Positions 1-8,649 of a DNA stretch of 64,000 nucleotides are shown here, one piece after another. Source of the DNA: Sphingomonadales bacterium Ga0077557. GTDB taxonomy: Bacteria > Pseudomonadota > Alphaproteobacteria > Sphingomonadales > Sphingomonadaceae. Below the pieces are notes generated by a model. That model saw only the letters and a program-made list of their open reading frames with translations, made no database searches and was not told the DNA's origin. The position numbers and the translations under genes were made by a program. Where the stretch lies: the NCBI GenBank assembly GCA_001464615.1, contig LNFI01000016.1, forward strand, positions 248,001 to 312,000, read 5' to 3'. Position 1 is the first letter of the stretch, and every line of letters starts with the position of its first letter.

Positions 1-1
1 G

Positions 2-1111
2 ACCATGGCGATCAACGGCGCTCAAGGGTTCACGCAAACCGAAATCACCCTGCCGTTCGATTTTCCCCGTGCCGGCCTCGCCCTGGAAGCGGATCGGCTG
101 AAGGGGGAAGGCGCCGATCTGGCGCTGGCCGGTGCCGGGCTGGCCGAAGCAACATCGCGCGCCGCTGTCGTCGCCTTTGGTCGGGGTGGCGATGCCCTGC
201 TTTCGGACGGGGCATGGCTGCGCGTGCGCGACCAGCTAAAGGCCGATCCGTCGCTGCTCAGCCGCCGGGTGATGCTGCGCGTACCCGCATCGACTGAACT
301 CGATATCGCGTCCAAGGGTAAGGGATCGCCCGCCGCAGAGGCCACCGTCGCGCAGTTGCAGCGCAACGGGCGGCTCCACACCGTCTTCAACTGGCCGTTC
401 TTGACCGAATCCGATTCAACCGATCCGACGATCGTCGGCATTTGGGGTGCCCTAAAGGGGTCATTGCTGACGATGTTGGTGACGCTGTCGATTGCCTTTC
501 CGGTCGGCGTGCTTTCAGCGTTATATCTCGAAGAATATGCGCCCCGAAACCGCTGGACCGATCTGATCGAGGTATCGATCAACAACCTTGCTGCGGTTCC
601 ATCAATCATCTTCGGCCTGCTTGGCCTGGCAGTGTTTCTCAACACCTTCCACCTGCCCCGATCGGCATCGTTGGTGGGCGGCTTGACGCTGGCGTTGATG
701 ACAATGCCCGTGATCGTCATCGCCGGGCGCAACGCCATCAAATCGGTGCCGCCGTCGATCCGCGACGCCGCGCTGGGCGTTGGCGCGAGCCCGATTCAGG
801 TGGTCTTCCACCATGTCCTGCCGCTCGCATTACCCGGCATCCTCACCGGGACGATCATCGGCATGGCGCGCGCCCTGGGCGAAACTGCCCCGTTGTTGAT
901 GATCGGCATGCGCGCCTTTATCGCAACGCCGCCGGCCCGGCTAACAGATCCAGCAACGGTATTGCCCGTCCAGATCTTCCTCTGGTCGGACGAAGTGAGC
1001 CGTGGCTTCATCGAAAAAACCAGCGCGGCGATCATCGTGCTGCTCGTCTTCCTGCTCGCGATGAACGGGGTCGCCATCTATCTCCGCAACAAATTCGAGA
1101 CCCGCTGGTAA
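2..1111 (+). CDS. pstA: Phosphate ABC transporter permease PstA, 5' end cut by window
   Basis: Inner-membrane permease of the high-affinity phosphate importer PstSCAB. The visible part ends with the typical MetI-like permease core: several hydrophobic segments after about residue 145 and the cytoplasmic EAA-type loop around [20 protein letters not shown], where the PstB ATPase docks. PstA proteins normally begin with a transmembrane helix; here the frame is open to base 2 and the first visible residues look like a periplasmic stretch, so the ATG at base 5 is probably internal and the gene starts before the window. The stop overlaps the pstB start by one base (TAATG), so the two are translationally coupled. 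The upstream partners pstS and pstC are presumably just outside the window. Confidence 0.93.
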   Translation, partial: TMAINGAQGFTQTEITLPFDFPRAGLALEADRLKGEGADLALAGAGLAEATSRAAVVAFGRGGDALLSDGAWLRVRDQLKADPSLLSRRVMLRVPASTELDIASKGKGSPAAEATVAQLQRNGRLHTVFNWPFLTESDSTDPTIVGIWGALKGSLLTMLVTLSIAFPVGVLSALYLEEYAPRNRWTDLIEVSINNLAAVPSIIFGLLGLAVFLNTFHLPRSASLVGGLTLALMTMPVIVIAGRNAIKSVPPSIRDAALGVGASPIQVVFHHVLPLALPGILTGTIIGMARALGETAPLLMIGMRAFIATPPARLTDPATVLPVQIFLWSDEVSRGFIEKTSAAIIVLLVFLLAMNGVAIYLRNKFETRW

Positions 1112-1896
1112 TGAACGCTTCCCCCCTTTCACCCCCGCGCGCGCCCAAGATGACGGCGAAGCACGTGAATGTTTTCTATGGCCCCAAACAGGCGATCGAT
1201 GATGTTTCGCTGGACGTCGACAAGGATCATGTCACCTCGCTGATCGGCCCGTCGGGCTGCGGCAAATCGACCTTTTTGCGCACACTGAACCGCATGAATG
1301 ACACCATCGCCATCGCGCGCGTGTCGGGCGACATTCGGCTGGACGGCGAGGATATTTACGCCGCCGATATGGACGTGGTGCAGCTGCGAGCGCGCGTCGG
1401 GATGGTGTTTCAAAAGCCGAATCCCTTCCCCAAATCCATCTATGAAAATGTCGCCTACGGCCCGCGCATCCACGGGCTGGCGTCGACCAAGGCGCAGCTT
1501 GATGCTGCCGTCGAGCAATCGCTGCGCCGCGCTGGGTTGTGGGAAGAGGTCAAGGACCGACTGAGCGACAGCGGCACCGCCTTATCGGGCGGGCAGCAGC
1601 AGCGCCTGTGTATCGCGCGCGCCATTGCGGTCGATCCCGAAGTGATCCTGATGGACGAGCCTTGTTCAGCGCTGGACCCAATCGCGACCGCCAAGATCGA
1701 GGAACTGATCCACGAGCTGAAGGGCCGCTACGCCATCGTCATCGTCACCCATAACATGCAGCAGGCCGCCCGCGTTTCGCAGCGCACGGCGTTTTTCCAT
1801 CTCGGCACGCTCGTCGAATATGGCACGACTTCGGATATTTTCACCAATCCCCGCCAGGAGCGGACCAAGGATTACATCACCGGCCGTTATGGCTGA
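1111..1896 (+). CDS. pstB: Phosphate ABC transporter ATP-binding protein PstB
   Basis: ATPase that powers phosphate import by the Pst system on the cytoplasmic face of the membrane. The 261-residue product has a Walker A motif GPSGCGKST at about residues 46-54, the ABC signature [15 protein letters not shown] and a Walker B/D-loop [13 protein letters not shown], all in PstB order and spacing, and the length is usual for the family. The ORF track opens this frame at 442, but the region before 1111 is a shadow of pstA; the ATG at 1111 overlaps the pstA stop by one base. phoU follows after 23 bases, giving the standard pstA-pstB-phoU-phoB order. Expected to be induced by PhoB under phosphate starvation, from a promoter outside the window. 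Confidence 0.97.
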   Translation: MNASPLSPPRAPKMTAKHVNVFYGPKQAIDDVSLDVDKDHVTSLIGPSGCGKSTFLRTLNRMNDTIAIARVSGDIRLDGEDIYAADMDVVQLRARVGMVFQKPNPFPKSIYENVAYGPRIHGLASTKAQLDAAVEQSLRRAGLWEEVKDRLSDSGTALSGGQQQRLCIARAIAVDPEVILMDEPCSALDPIATAKIEELIHELKGRYAIVIVTHNMQQAARVSQRTAFFHLGTLVEYGTTSDIFTNPRQERTKDYITGRYG

Positions 1897-1919
1897 TTGT
1901 TTCAAAATCGAGAAAATCA

Positions 1920-2606
1920 TTGGTTGATCATACAGTTAAGGCGTTTGACGAAGATATTGGGGAACTGCGTGGGTTGATCGCGCAGATGGGCGGTCTTGCC
2001 GAACATGCGATTGTCGGCGCGATGAACGCGCTTAAGCGCCACGACCTTGAAGGGGCCGAGGTGATTGTCTCTGGCGACAAGCAGATTGACGCTATCGAAA
2101 TGCAGGTGGAGCGGCTGGCGGTCCAGCTAATCGCCTTGCGCGCGCCGCTCGCCAATGATCTGCGCGAGGTTGTTGCTGCGCTCAAAATCGCCGGGGTGAT
2201 CGAACGGATCGGCGATTATGCCAAAAACATCGCCCGCCGCGTTGCCGCAATCGAAGATCATGGCGATATCGAGCCGCTATCAGTGCTGCCCGCCATGGCC
2301 GGCCTGGCGACAACGATGGTGCATGACGTGCTCGATGCCTATGCAGCGCGCGATGCCGAAGCCGCCATCAGGGTCTGCGAAAGCGACCGCGCGGTCGATG
2401 ATTTTTACAACAGCCTGTTCCGCGTCCTCGTCACCTATATGATGGAAAACCCGGCCAGCATCGGCCAGGTCGCGCATCTGCTGTTCATCGCCAAGAACCT
2501 GGAACGCGTGGGCGACCACGCGACCAACATCGCCGAGATGGTCTATTATGCGGCCACCGGCGTTCACATGGGGGAGCGCGAACGCGGCGCTGCCCCAATT
2601 CACTGA
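1920..2606 (+). CDS. phoU: Phosphate signalling protein PhoU
   Basis: Cytoplasmic negative regulator that links the Pst transporter to the PhoR/PhoB two-component system. The 228-residue protein shows two tandem PhoU helical repeats; the acidic metal-binding style motif ERIGDYAKNIA occurs in the first and ERVGDHATNIAE in the second, which is diagnostic. It begins with a TTG codon at 1920, because no in-frame ATG or GTG precedes the conserved N-terminus (VDHTVKAFDEDI). It sits between pstB and phoB with short gaps and is probably on the same transcript. No phoR-like kinase is visible in this window, so the kinase must lie elsewhere, probably upstream of pst. Confidence 0.96.
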   Translation: MVDHTVKAFDEDIGELRGLIAQMGGLAEHAIVGAMNALKRHDLEGAEVIVSGDKQIDAIEMQVERLAVQLIALRAPLANDLREVVAALKIAGVIERIGDYAKNIARRVAAIEDHGDIEPLSVLPAMAGLATTMVHDVLDAYAARDAEAAIRVCESDRAVDDFYNSLFRVLVTYMMENPASIGQVAHLLFIAKNLERVGDHATNIAEMVYYAATGVHMGERERGAAPIH

Positions 2607-2633
2607 TTAAAGCCCACTGAACGGAGACGAATA

Positions 2634-3326
2634 ATGGCCCGCGCCAAGATGTTGCTCGTCGAAGATGACGCCGCCCTCGCCGAATTGCTGATCTGGCATT
2701 TCAAGCGCGAGGATTTCGAGGTTCAGCAGACCCCCGATGGCGAAGAAGCACTGCTGCTCGCCAAGGAGGCAACGCCAGATATCGTCCTGCTCGACTGGAT
2801 GGTCGAGGGGCTGTCGGGCATCGAAGTCTGCCGCCGCCTGCGCCGCATGCCAGAGACAGCGAATGTGCCGATCATCATGCTCACCGCGCGTGGTGAAGAG
2901 GAAGACCGGGTGCGCGGGCTGGAAACCGGCGCGGACGATTATGTCACCAAGCCTTTCTCGCCACGCGAGCTCGTTGCGCGTGTTGGCGCGGTGCTGCGCC
3001 GCGTGCGTCCCGCGCTCGCTGGTGAGCAGCTGACCTATGCCGATATCGAGATGGACACGGTTGGCCATAAGGTCCGTCGGTCGGGCGAGGTGATCCCGCT
3101 CGGTCCCACCGAATTCCGGTTGCTCAAGCATTTCCTGGAGCATCCCGGCTGGGTGTTCAGCCGCGAACGCTTGCTCGACGCGGTCTGGGGCCATGATTCG
3201 GACATCGAATCGCGCACAGTGGACGTCCATATCCGGCGGCTGCGCAAGGCGATCAACAATGGGGACCGGCCGGATATCATCCGCACCGTCCGCTCGGCGG
3301 GCTATGCGCTCGATTCGGGGGCCTGA
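2634..3326 (+). CDS. phoB: Phosphate regulon response regulator PhoB
   Basis: OmpR-family transcription factor that activates the phosphate regulon when phosphorylated. The receiver domain covers residues 1-120 with the acidic pair at E10-D11-D12, phospho-acceptor D54 in VLLDWM and the conserved lysine in DDYVTKPFSPREL. A winged-helix DNA-binding domain follows (PTEFRLLKHFLEHPGWVFSR, then VDVHIRRLRKAI). Length (230 residues) and its place directly after phoU support PhoB rather than another OmpR-type regulator. A GGAG ribosome-binding site lies about 7 bases before the ATG. It ends the pst-pho cluster in this window. Confidence 0.95.
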   Translation: MARAKMLLVEDDAALAELLIWHFKREDFEVQQTPDGEEALLLAKEATPDIVLLDWMVEGLSGIEVCRRLRRMPETANVPIIMLTARGEEEDRVRGLETGADDYVTKPFSPRELVARVGAVLRRVRPALAGEQLTYADIEMDTVGHKVRRSGEVIPLGPTEFRLLKHFLEHPGWVFSRERLLDAVWGHDSDIESRTVDVHIRRLRKAINNGDRPDIIRTVRSAGYALDSGA

Positions 3327-3362
3327 GCGCCGATCCGGACCCTAATCCTCCTCCCGGCGTTT

Positions 3363-3393
3363 GGTCAGGGTGCGGCTTCGGCTGCCCCCGACC
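3363..3393 (+). terminator. Possible hairpin after phoB
   Basis: An imperfect GC-rich inverted repeat (GGTC...GACC outer arms, TTCG loop) lies 37 bases after the phoB stop and before the next gene. It could end the pst-pho transcript, but there are internal mismatches and no clear T-run, so this is a weak call. Confidence 0.25.
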
Positions 3394-3412
3394 CTTCGCC
3401 AGGAGAGACAAG

Positions 3413-3742
3413 ATGAAATCCACTTATATCCTAACCAGCTTGGTCTTGCTGGCCAGCCCCTTGGTCGCACAAACCGGCCCCACCACCACCAACGGTATCC
3501 CAGATACCGCGCTGTCGACCGCGACGACACCATCGACCGGACCGCGATCGCGTGAGGCTGATCTGCAAACCAATACCGCCGCGCGCGCCAATCAAAGCAT
3601 GCTCGCCGTCGCCCCGGAATCGACACTGCCCGCACCAGCGCTCGATCCTTATCCGCTCTGCAAGGCGGGCGAGTTCGATCATTGTATGGAGCCAGGCAAT
3701 GGCCCTGCCAAAAAGCACCGCCGGTCCAAGCGGCCACGCTGA
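3413..3742 (+). CDS. Small secreted protein of unknown function
   Basis: The 109-residue product starts with a clear Sec signal peptide (MKSTYILTSLVLLASPLVAQ, cleavage expected after VAQ). A Thr/Ser/Ala-rich, probably unstructured stretch follows, then a short segment with two cysteines (PLCKAGEFDHCMEPGN) and a basic tail (KKHRRSKRPR). A good ribosome-binding site (AGGAGA) precedes the ATG. No family is recognised. The two cysteines could form a disulfide in the periplasm. It stands alone between phoB and an SDR gene. Real coding is likely because of the signal peptide and ribosome-binding site, but function cannot be inferred. Confidence 0.7.
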   Translation: MKSTYILTSLVLLASPLVAQTGPTTTNGIPDTALSTATTPSTGPRSREADLQTNTAARANQSMLAVAPESTLPAPALDPYPLCKAGEFDHCMEPGNGPAKKHRRSKRPR

Positions 3743-3858
3743 TATCGCGGTTATCGTGGTTATAGCGTCGTGGCGGGGCCGTAATGATGACGGTCCCGCT
3801 TGCACCGCCCGATCAATCGAATAGGAAGCGCACCAGATATCAATAGAGGAAGAGCGCT

Positions 3859-4758
3859 ATGACCATCAGTTTCGAAAACCGCGTTGCCATCGTCACCGGC
3901 GCAGGCGGCGGCCTGGGCCGCGCCTATGCGCTCGAACTGGCGCGGCGCGGCGCGAAAGTGGTGGTCAATGATCTCGGCGGATCACGCGATGGCACCGGGC
4001 ATTCCGATGCGGCGATGAAGGTCGTCGAGGAGATCGAGGCAGCTGGCGGCACCGCCATGTCGAATGGCGGCAGCGTCACCGAATATGACCAGATGGTCGC
4101 GATGGTCGAAGCCGCCAAGGCGAAATGGGGATCGGTCGATATCCTGATCAACAATGCCGGCGTGCTGCGCGACAAGAGCTTTGCCAAGATGGAGCCAGCC
4201 GATTTCAAATTCGTCGTCGATGTGCACCTCAATGGCTCGGCCAATTGCACCAAGGCAGTGTGGGAGACGATGCGCGCGCAAAATTACGGCCGCGTGCTGA
4301 TGACCGCGTCGTCAACTGGCCTCTACGGCAATTTCGGCCAGGCCAATTATGGCGCGGCCAAACTAGGCCTTGCCGGCCTGACCAAGACGCTGGCGATTGA
4401 GGGTGCCAAGAACAACATCAAGGTCAACACGATCGCGCCGACCGCTGGCACGCGGATGACCGAGGATCTGTTCCCGGCCGAAGCCTTCGCCGCCTTCGCG
4501 CCTGAAAAGGTCGCGCCTGCCGCGCTGTTCCTGGTGTCAGAGGATGCCCCGACCAACATGATCATCGGCGCAGGCGCGGGTGTGTTCCAGGCGGCCTATG
4601 TCACGCTGACCCAGGGTAAGCTGCTGACCGGCGACGAGCTGTCGCCCGAAGGTATCGCCGCCCATTGGGCAGAGATTACCGACCGCACCGGCGAACTCAC
4701 CCCGCAATCGGGCAGCGAGCAATCGCTGAGCATCCTGAAGCTGCTGCAGGCCAAGTAA
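3859..4758 (+). CDS. SDR family oxidoreductase, 3-hydroxyacyl-CoA dehydrogenase-like
   Basis: NAD(P)-dependent short-chain dehydrogenase/reductase of 299 residues. It has the Rossmann glycine motif TGAGGGLGRAYALELARRG near the N-terminus, the NNAG motif (LINNAGVLRDKSF) and the catalytic Ser-Tyr-Lys set (TASSTGLYGNFGQANYGAAK). The DLGG motif with an inserted loop after beta-2 and the C-terminal extension resemble the dehydrogenase part of peroxisomal multifunctional enzyme type 2 and bacterial D-3-hydroxyacyl-CoA dehydrogenases. A role in fatty acid or steroid side-chain oxidation is therefore plausible but not proven. It appears monocistronic; the next 157 bases hold an interspersed repeat. 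The start at 3859 follows a GGAAGAG ribosome-binding site. Confidence 0.9.
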   Translation: MTISFENRVAIVTGAGGGLGRAYALELARRGAKVVVNDLGGSRDGTGHSDAAMKVVEEIEAAGGTAMSNGGSVTEYDQMVAMVEAAKAKWGSVDILINNAGVLRDKSFAKMEPADFKFVVDVHLNGSANCTKAVWETMRAQNYGRVLMTASSTGLYGNFGQANYGAAKLGLAGLTKTLAIEGAKNNIKVNTIAPTAGTRMTEDLFPAEAFAAFAPEKVAPAALFLVSEDAPTNMIIGAGAGVFQAAYVTLTQGKLLTGDELSPEGIAAHWAEITDRTGELTPQSGSEQSLSILKLLQAK

Positions 4759-4780
4759 CGACCGTCATCCGACAACCCCC

Positions 4781-4857
4781 ACCTCCGTTCGCCCTGAGCG
4801 AAGTCGAAGGGCAAGCGCAGCGCCTGGGCTTCGACTTCGCTCAGCCCGAACGGAGGT
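4781..4857. repeat. REP-like long inverted repeat
   Basis: Two 32-base arms (4781-4812 and 4826-4857) are inverted copies with four mismatched positions around a 13-base loop; the core is CTGAGCGAAGTCGAAG. This core is familiar as an abundant intergenic repeat in sphingomonad genomes. It lies between the SDR gene and the permease gene, does not code, and could act as a transcript-stabilising hairpin or weak terminator. Confidence 0.8.
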
Positions 4858-4915
4858 CGATATAAGCACTGGTCTAATTGCGGCCCCGATTCATTCGTGC
4901 AACCTTGATCGCACG

Positions 4916-6223
4916 ATGACATCCCCCCCCACCTTCACCAATGGAAAGCTGATCCGCAGCGTCGGGCTGTGGGGGCTGATCGCGATGGTGCTCAACGGTC
5001 TTATCGGCGCAGGGATATTCGGCTTGCCCGCCAGCGTCGCCAATAGCGCGGGTGGCTGGGCACCGGTGATTGTGCTGCTCGTCGGGCTGGCGATGCTGCC
5101 GATTGTGCTCGTCGTCGCGCGGCTGGCGCGGTTGTTCGACGGCACCGGCGGGCCAATTCAATATGTGGAGGCCGCCTTCGGCACAACCGCCGCTTTCCAG
5201 ATCGGGTGGATGCAGCTGCTATCGACCACCGCATCGGCTGCCGCCAACGTTAACCTGCTCGCCGATTATGCCTTGCGGGGCTGGGGCATGCCGGAATCAA
5301 GCCTGCAGGCTCATATGGCCGTGGTCCTTGGCGCATTGCTGCTGATCTTCATCGTCAATCTGAATCGCACAAATGGTGTTGCCCGCATTTTGGGCGTGCT
5401 GTCGGTGATGAAGCTTGCTCCCCTGGCGCTATTGATCGTCCTCGCCATACCCCTGGTGGTCAGCGATGGCGCGAGCGTGCGCCCGGCATCAACATGGTCG
5501 CTGAGCCAGGCGGCCTTGCTGTCGGCTTATGCTTTTACCGGCTTCGAGGGCGCCCTGACGCTGGCGGGCGAAGCCCGTAATCCCAAACGGGATATGCCGC
5601 GCGCCGTTGTTGGTGTGTTCCTCGCCGTCAGCTTGCTCTATGCACTACTGGTTTGGGGCTATGTCGCGACCGCCTATTCCCCGTCCGCAACCGACACCGC
5701 CCCGCTATCAACGATGGCTATGGTGCTAATTGGCAGTGCCGGGGCAGTGCTCATGCTCGCGACGGCGACATTGTCGATATTCGGCAATATCACCAACAAC
5801 ATGCTGTTTTTGTCGCGCCGGTTGCTGGCGTTGGAGGCATTGGGCGGCCTGCCGCGTTGGTTCGGCCAGGTCAGCCCCAAAGATGCAGTCCCGCGCAACG
5901 CAGTCATCTTCATCATGGCCGTTTTGGTTGGATTGTCGTTCAGCGGCGGCTTTGCGGCGCTGGCGGTGCTCAGCGTGGCATCGCGGCTGATCGTCTATCT
6001 GGGCTGCATTGCCGCGCTGCCCGTCATTGAGCGACGCCACGCCCCAAGCGGATCGGTGCGCACCGGGCTAATCGTCGTCGCAGCAGCGTCCGTCTGCCTC
6101 GCGCTGATCGCAGGCAGCGAAGCCAAGTCCTGGATATCGCTGGGGGTCGCCGCGATCATCGGGATCGCGGTATATTCGGTCACCCGCGCCGTACGGTCGC
6201 GTGATCCGATTGCGGCGACTTAA
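4916..6223 (+). CDS. APC family amino acid permease
   Basis: Integral membrane transporter of the amino acid-polyamine-organocation superfamily; 435 residues with about twelve hydrophobic segments. Family features are the first helix with the unwound glycine motif (GLIGAGIFGLPASVA) and the helix 6 region AYAFTGFEGALTLAGEARNP, including the conserved phenylalanine/glutamate. The substrate cannot be read from the sequence. The ATG at 4916 follows a poor ribosome-binding site, but it is the only start before the first helix. It seems to be a single gene: a repeat element lies upstream and a convergent gene begins 10 bases downstream. Confidence 0.9.
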   Translation: MTSPPTFTNGKLIRSVGLWGLIAMVLNGLIGAGIFGLPASVANSAGGWAPVIVLLVGLAMLPIVLVVARLARLFDGTGGPIQYVEAAFGTTAAFQIGWMQLLSTTASAAANVNLLADYALRGWGMPESSLQAHMAVVLGALLLIFIVNLNRTNGVARILGVLSVMKLAPLALLIVLAIPLVVSDGASVRPASTWSLSQAALLSAYAFTGFEGALTLAGEARNPKRDMPRAVVGVFLAVSLLYALLVWGYVATAYSPSATDTAPLSTMAMVLIGSAGAVLMLATATLSIFGNITNNMLFLSRRLLALEALGGLPRWFGQVSPKDAVPRNAVIFIMAVLVGLSFSGGFAALAVLSVASRLIVYLGCIAALPVIERRHAPSGSVRTGLIVVAAASVCLALIAGSEAKSWISLGVAAIIGIAVYSVTRAVRSRDPIAAT

Positions 6224-6233
6224 ACGCTATCGA

Positions 6234-7733
6234 TCACCCTATTGCCGGCACCGGGAACAGCTCATCCATGGGCACCGACTTGCCATTCGCCTGCACCACC
6301 CGGACATGATAGCGGCGGAGCGCGCGCGGTTCGCCGACGCCGCAGCTATGCGCGATCACCTCGACCTCATGGACCAGGTTTTTGCAGTAATTCGCAACCT
6401 TCACCGCCTTGTCCTGCGGGTTGAGGCCCTTTTGCAGCCGCTGGTTGTGGGTGGTGATGCCGGTCGGGCAGGTATTCTTGTTGCACTTCAGCGCTTGGAT
6501 ACACCCCAGCGAGAACATGAACCCGCGCGCCGAATTGACGAAATCCGCACCGGTACACAGCGCCCAGGCGACGTCGGCCGGCGTCACCAGCTTGCCCGAC
6601 GCGATCACCCTCACGCGATCGCGCAGGCCGTGACGGTGCAGGATATCCACCACCATTGGCAGCGATTCCCTCAGCGTCAGCCCGACATTATCCATCAACG
6701 GCATCGGTGCCGCCCCAGTGCCGCCGTCACCGCCATCAATGGTGATGAAATCGGGCGCGCTCTCAATCCCGCGCCGGTGGATTTCGACGCAAAGAGTGTC
6801 GAGCCACCCATAGGCACCAATCACTGATTTGAACCCGGTCGGCTTGCCCGTCACCCGGCGCACCCGGTCGATAAAGTCGAGCAGCTCGCCAACATTGTCG
6901 ATCTCAGGATGGCGGTTGGGTGAAATCGAATCCTCGCCCGCGCGGATGCCGCGAATGGCGGCGATCTCATCGGTCACCTTGGCCCCAGGCAGGATGCCGC
7001 CCTTGCCGGGCTTTGCCCCCTGCGACAACTTGACCTCAAACATCCGAATTTGGTCCAGCGCCGCCATCTCGCGCAATTTGTCGTCGCTCAGATTGCCATC
7101 CTCGTCGCGTACGCCATATTTGGCGGTACCAATCTGGAAGACGATATCGGCCCCGCCCGACAAATGATGCGGCGACAGCCCGCCCTCACCCGTATTCAGC
7201 CAGCACCCCGCCAGCTTCGCCCCGCGCGACAGCGCCCGCACCGCAGGTGTCGACAGCGCGCCATAGCTCATCGCCGAAATATTGAAGATCGACGGTGCTA
7301 TATAGGGGTGCGCGGCATAGGGCCCGATCTGCAGCGGCTTGGTTCTGGCCGCATCATCGTCCAGCGTGGGAAAGGCGCAATTGGCGAAGATGACGCTACC
7401 CGGCAGCATGATGTTCTTGGTCGATCCAAAGGCGACCGTGTTGTCATGCCCCTTTGCCGTATCATAAATCCAGTTCCGCTCGGCCCGATTGAAGGGCATT
7501 TCCTCACGGTCCATCGCGAAGAAATATTGGCGGAAGAATTCGCCCAGCGACGTGAACAGATCGCGAAATCGCCCCACTACTGGATAATTGCGGCGGATCG
7601 CATCGCGCGTCTGGCCGATATCCGCCAGATACATCGCCAGCACGAGCAGAACGCCGGCACCCACGACGAAGATAAAGGCATAGGCGAGCAGCTGCAGCGT
7701 CTCCACCAGCCAGAACGGCAACATTTCGACCAT
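6234..7733 (-). CDS. Membrane-anchored FMN-binding glutamate synthase family protein
   Basis: The 499-residue product has one or two N-terminal transmembrane segments (about residues 8-38) followed by a complete glutamate-synthase FMN/central-type domain. Visible hallmarks are NISAMSYGALSTPAVRAL, NTGEGGLSP, the loop KPGKGGILPG, the TIDGGDGGTGAAP phosphate-binding motif and a cysteine cluster C-x5-C-x4-C (CIQALKCNKNTCPTGI), which in true glutamate synthases holds a 3Fe-4S cluster. It lacks the glutaminase domain and is much shorter than GltB, so it is a standalone GltB-like FMN enzyme. The reaction is unknown; archaeal-type glutamate synthase or a related amidotransferase-independent oxidoreductase are options. 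A GGGGAGA site precedes the ATG. Operator-like repeats lie about 110 bases upstream. Confidence 0.88.
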   Translation of the reverse strand: MVEMLPFWLVETLQLLAYAFIFVVGAGVLLVLAMYLADIGQTRDAIRRNYPVVGRFRDLFTSLGEFFRQYFFAMDREEMPFNRAERNWIYDTAKGHDNTVAFGSTKNIMLPGSVIFANCAFPTLDDDAARTKPLQIGPYAAHPYIAPSIFNISAMSYGALSTPAVRALSRGAKLAGCWLNTGEGGLSPHHLSGGADIVFQIGTAKYGVRDEDGNLSDDKLREMAALDQIRMFEVKLSQGAKPGKGGILPGAKVTDEIAAIRGIRAGEDSISPNRHPEIDNVGELLDFIDRVRRVTGKPTGFKSVIGAYGWLDTLCVEIHRRGIESAPDFITIDGGDGGTGAAPMPLMDNVGLTLRESLPMVVDILHRHGLRDRVRVIASGKLVTPADVAWALCTGADFVNSARGFMFSLGCIQALKCNKNTCPTGITTHNQRLQKGLNPQDKAVKVANYCKNLVHEVEVIAHSCGVGEPRALRRYHVRVVQANGKSVPMDELFPVPAIG

Positions 7734-7842
7734 GATGTTTCTCCCCCGGTCCCCTGTCAGGCGGTGACGCCGACAAAACAGGCGTGACGATAGCAGGGCT
7801 GGAGAGCACCGTCCGCTAAGGTACGGGTAGCTCAGCGTCCGT

Positions 7843-7876
7843 ACCGGTGCGTTTCTAAAACGAACCGGTGCGTTTT
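7843..7876. promoter_or_regulatory. Tandem ACCGGTGCGTTT repeats with 20-base palindrome
   Basis: ACCGGTGCGTTT occurs at 7843-7854 and again at 7864-7875, exactly 21 bases apart (two helical turns). The second copy is embedded in the near-palindrome AAAACGAACCGGTGCGTTTT (7857-7876, one mismatched pair). This geometry is typical of a dimeric repressor site. It lies upstream of the minus-strand glutamate-synthase-like gene and just after the tetR stop. Confidence 0.5.
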
Positions 7877-7883
7877 CAGCCCG

Positions 7884-8510
7884 TCAATAGACCGCCCGCA
7901 CCAGCTGGCGGACGCTAGCGCGAATGCGCGACCAGTCTTCGTCAGTGACAAGATCGATCCCGGCAAAACCACCAATCGACGACGCTGACAGGACAAGATG
8001 CTGGGCGGCGGCGATCAGCATCGCGTTAATCGCCGGCGCATCGATGGCTGGCGGTGGCATCAGATCCCCACGCTGCTTTTCGACCCAACGCCGCAATACA
8101 AAGCTGCGCGCCGACGCAAAGCGGATCACCATCGGGCCCGGCTCAGAGATTTCCCAGGCAATGATCCGCTGCAAGAGCGAATCGGCGCGAAGTACCTCGA
8201 TAAAGCCAAGCACGAGCTTTTCGATCAGGCCGGCATAGCTGTCGGGCACGCCCTCCCCGGCCTGTTCGGTCAAGCGACGTCCGAGCCCGTTGGCAACATC
8301 ATTGCCGATCGCGTCGGCTAGTCCGTCAAGCCCGCCATAATAGCGATAGAGCAATTGCTTGTCGCATCCCGCCTGGCGCGCGATTGCATTGATCCCGAAC
8401 CCCTGAAAGCCCTGATCGGCGAGCACGCTGCGGGCAGCGGCGATAATCGCTTCCTCGGTACGGGCGCGATCGCGGGTTTTCGGATTCGGCTCGGCGATCT
8501 TGTCGGTCAT
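7884..8510 (-). CDS. TetR/AcrR family transcriptional regulator
   Basis: One-component repressor of 208 residues. The N-terminal helix-turn-helix is clear (RTEEAIIAAARSVLADQGF, then INAIARQAGCDKQLLYRYYGG), followed by an all-helical ligand-binding domain with no recognisable inducer pocket. The ORF track extends to 8708, but an AGGAG site at the right distance points to the ATG at 8510 (MTDKIAEPNPK); a closer ATG at 8516 is too near the site. It is divergent from the membrane protein gene at 8650, and the 140-base gap holds three operator-like palindromes, so it probably represses both itself and that gene. This is inference from layout. Confidence 0.9.
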   Translation of the reverse strand: MTDKIAEPNPKTRDRARTEEAIIAAARSVLADQGFQGFGINAIARQAGCDKQLLYRYYGGLDGLADAIGNDVANGLGRRLTEQAGEGVPDSYAGLIEKLVLGFIEVLRADSLLQRIIAWEISEPGPMVIRFASARSFVLRRWVEKQRGDLMPPPAIDAPAINAMLIAAAQHLVLSASSIGGFAGIDLVTDEDWSRIRASVRQLVRAVY

Positions 8511-8566
8511 TTTCATCTCCTGCAGCCCCACCCTAGCAGGCCCGAAAACCCCGTCCATAAAAAATG

Positions 8567-8640
8567 TCACCGATTGGTGATAAAATCGCTTGCAGATGTC
8601 ACCGACCGGTGGCAAATACTTTGTCACCAACTGGAGACAA
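8567..8640. promoter_or_regulatory. Three TetR operator-like palindromes
   Basis: Three copies of a TGTCACC-N4-GGWGRYAA element occur at 8567-8580 (TCACCGATTGGTGA), 8599-8612 (TCACCGACCGGTGG) and 8624-8637 (TCACCAACTGGAGA); the last extends to a 20-base near-palindrome ending at 8640. Start-to-start spacings are 32 and 25 bases. They fill the divergent intergenic region between tetR and the membrane protein gene, and the last copy lies within 10 bases of the latter's start codon. Confidence 0.75.
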
Positions 8641-8649
8641 TGATTCGCC

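Noticed and set aside
442-1110. Long 5' extension of pstB in the ORF track
   Set aside because: It runs antiphase through pstA, whose own frame shows family motifs, and the pstB ATG overlaps the pstA stop.
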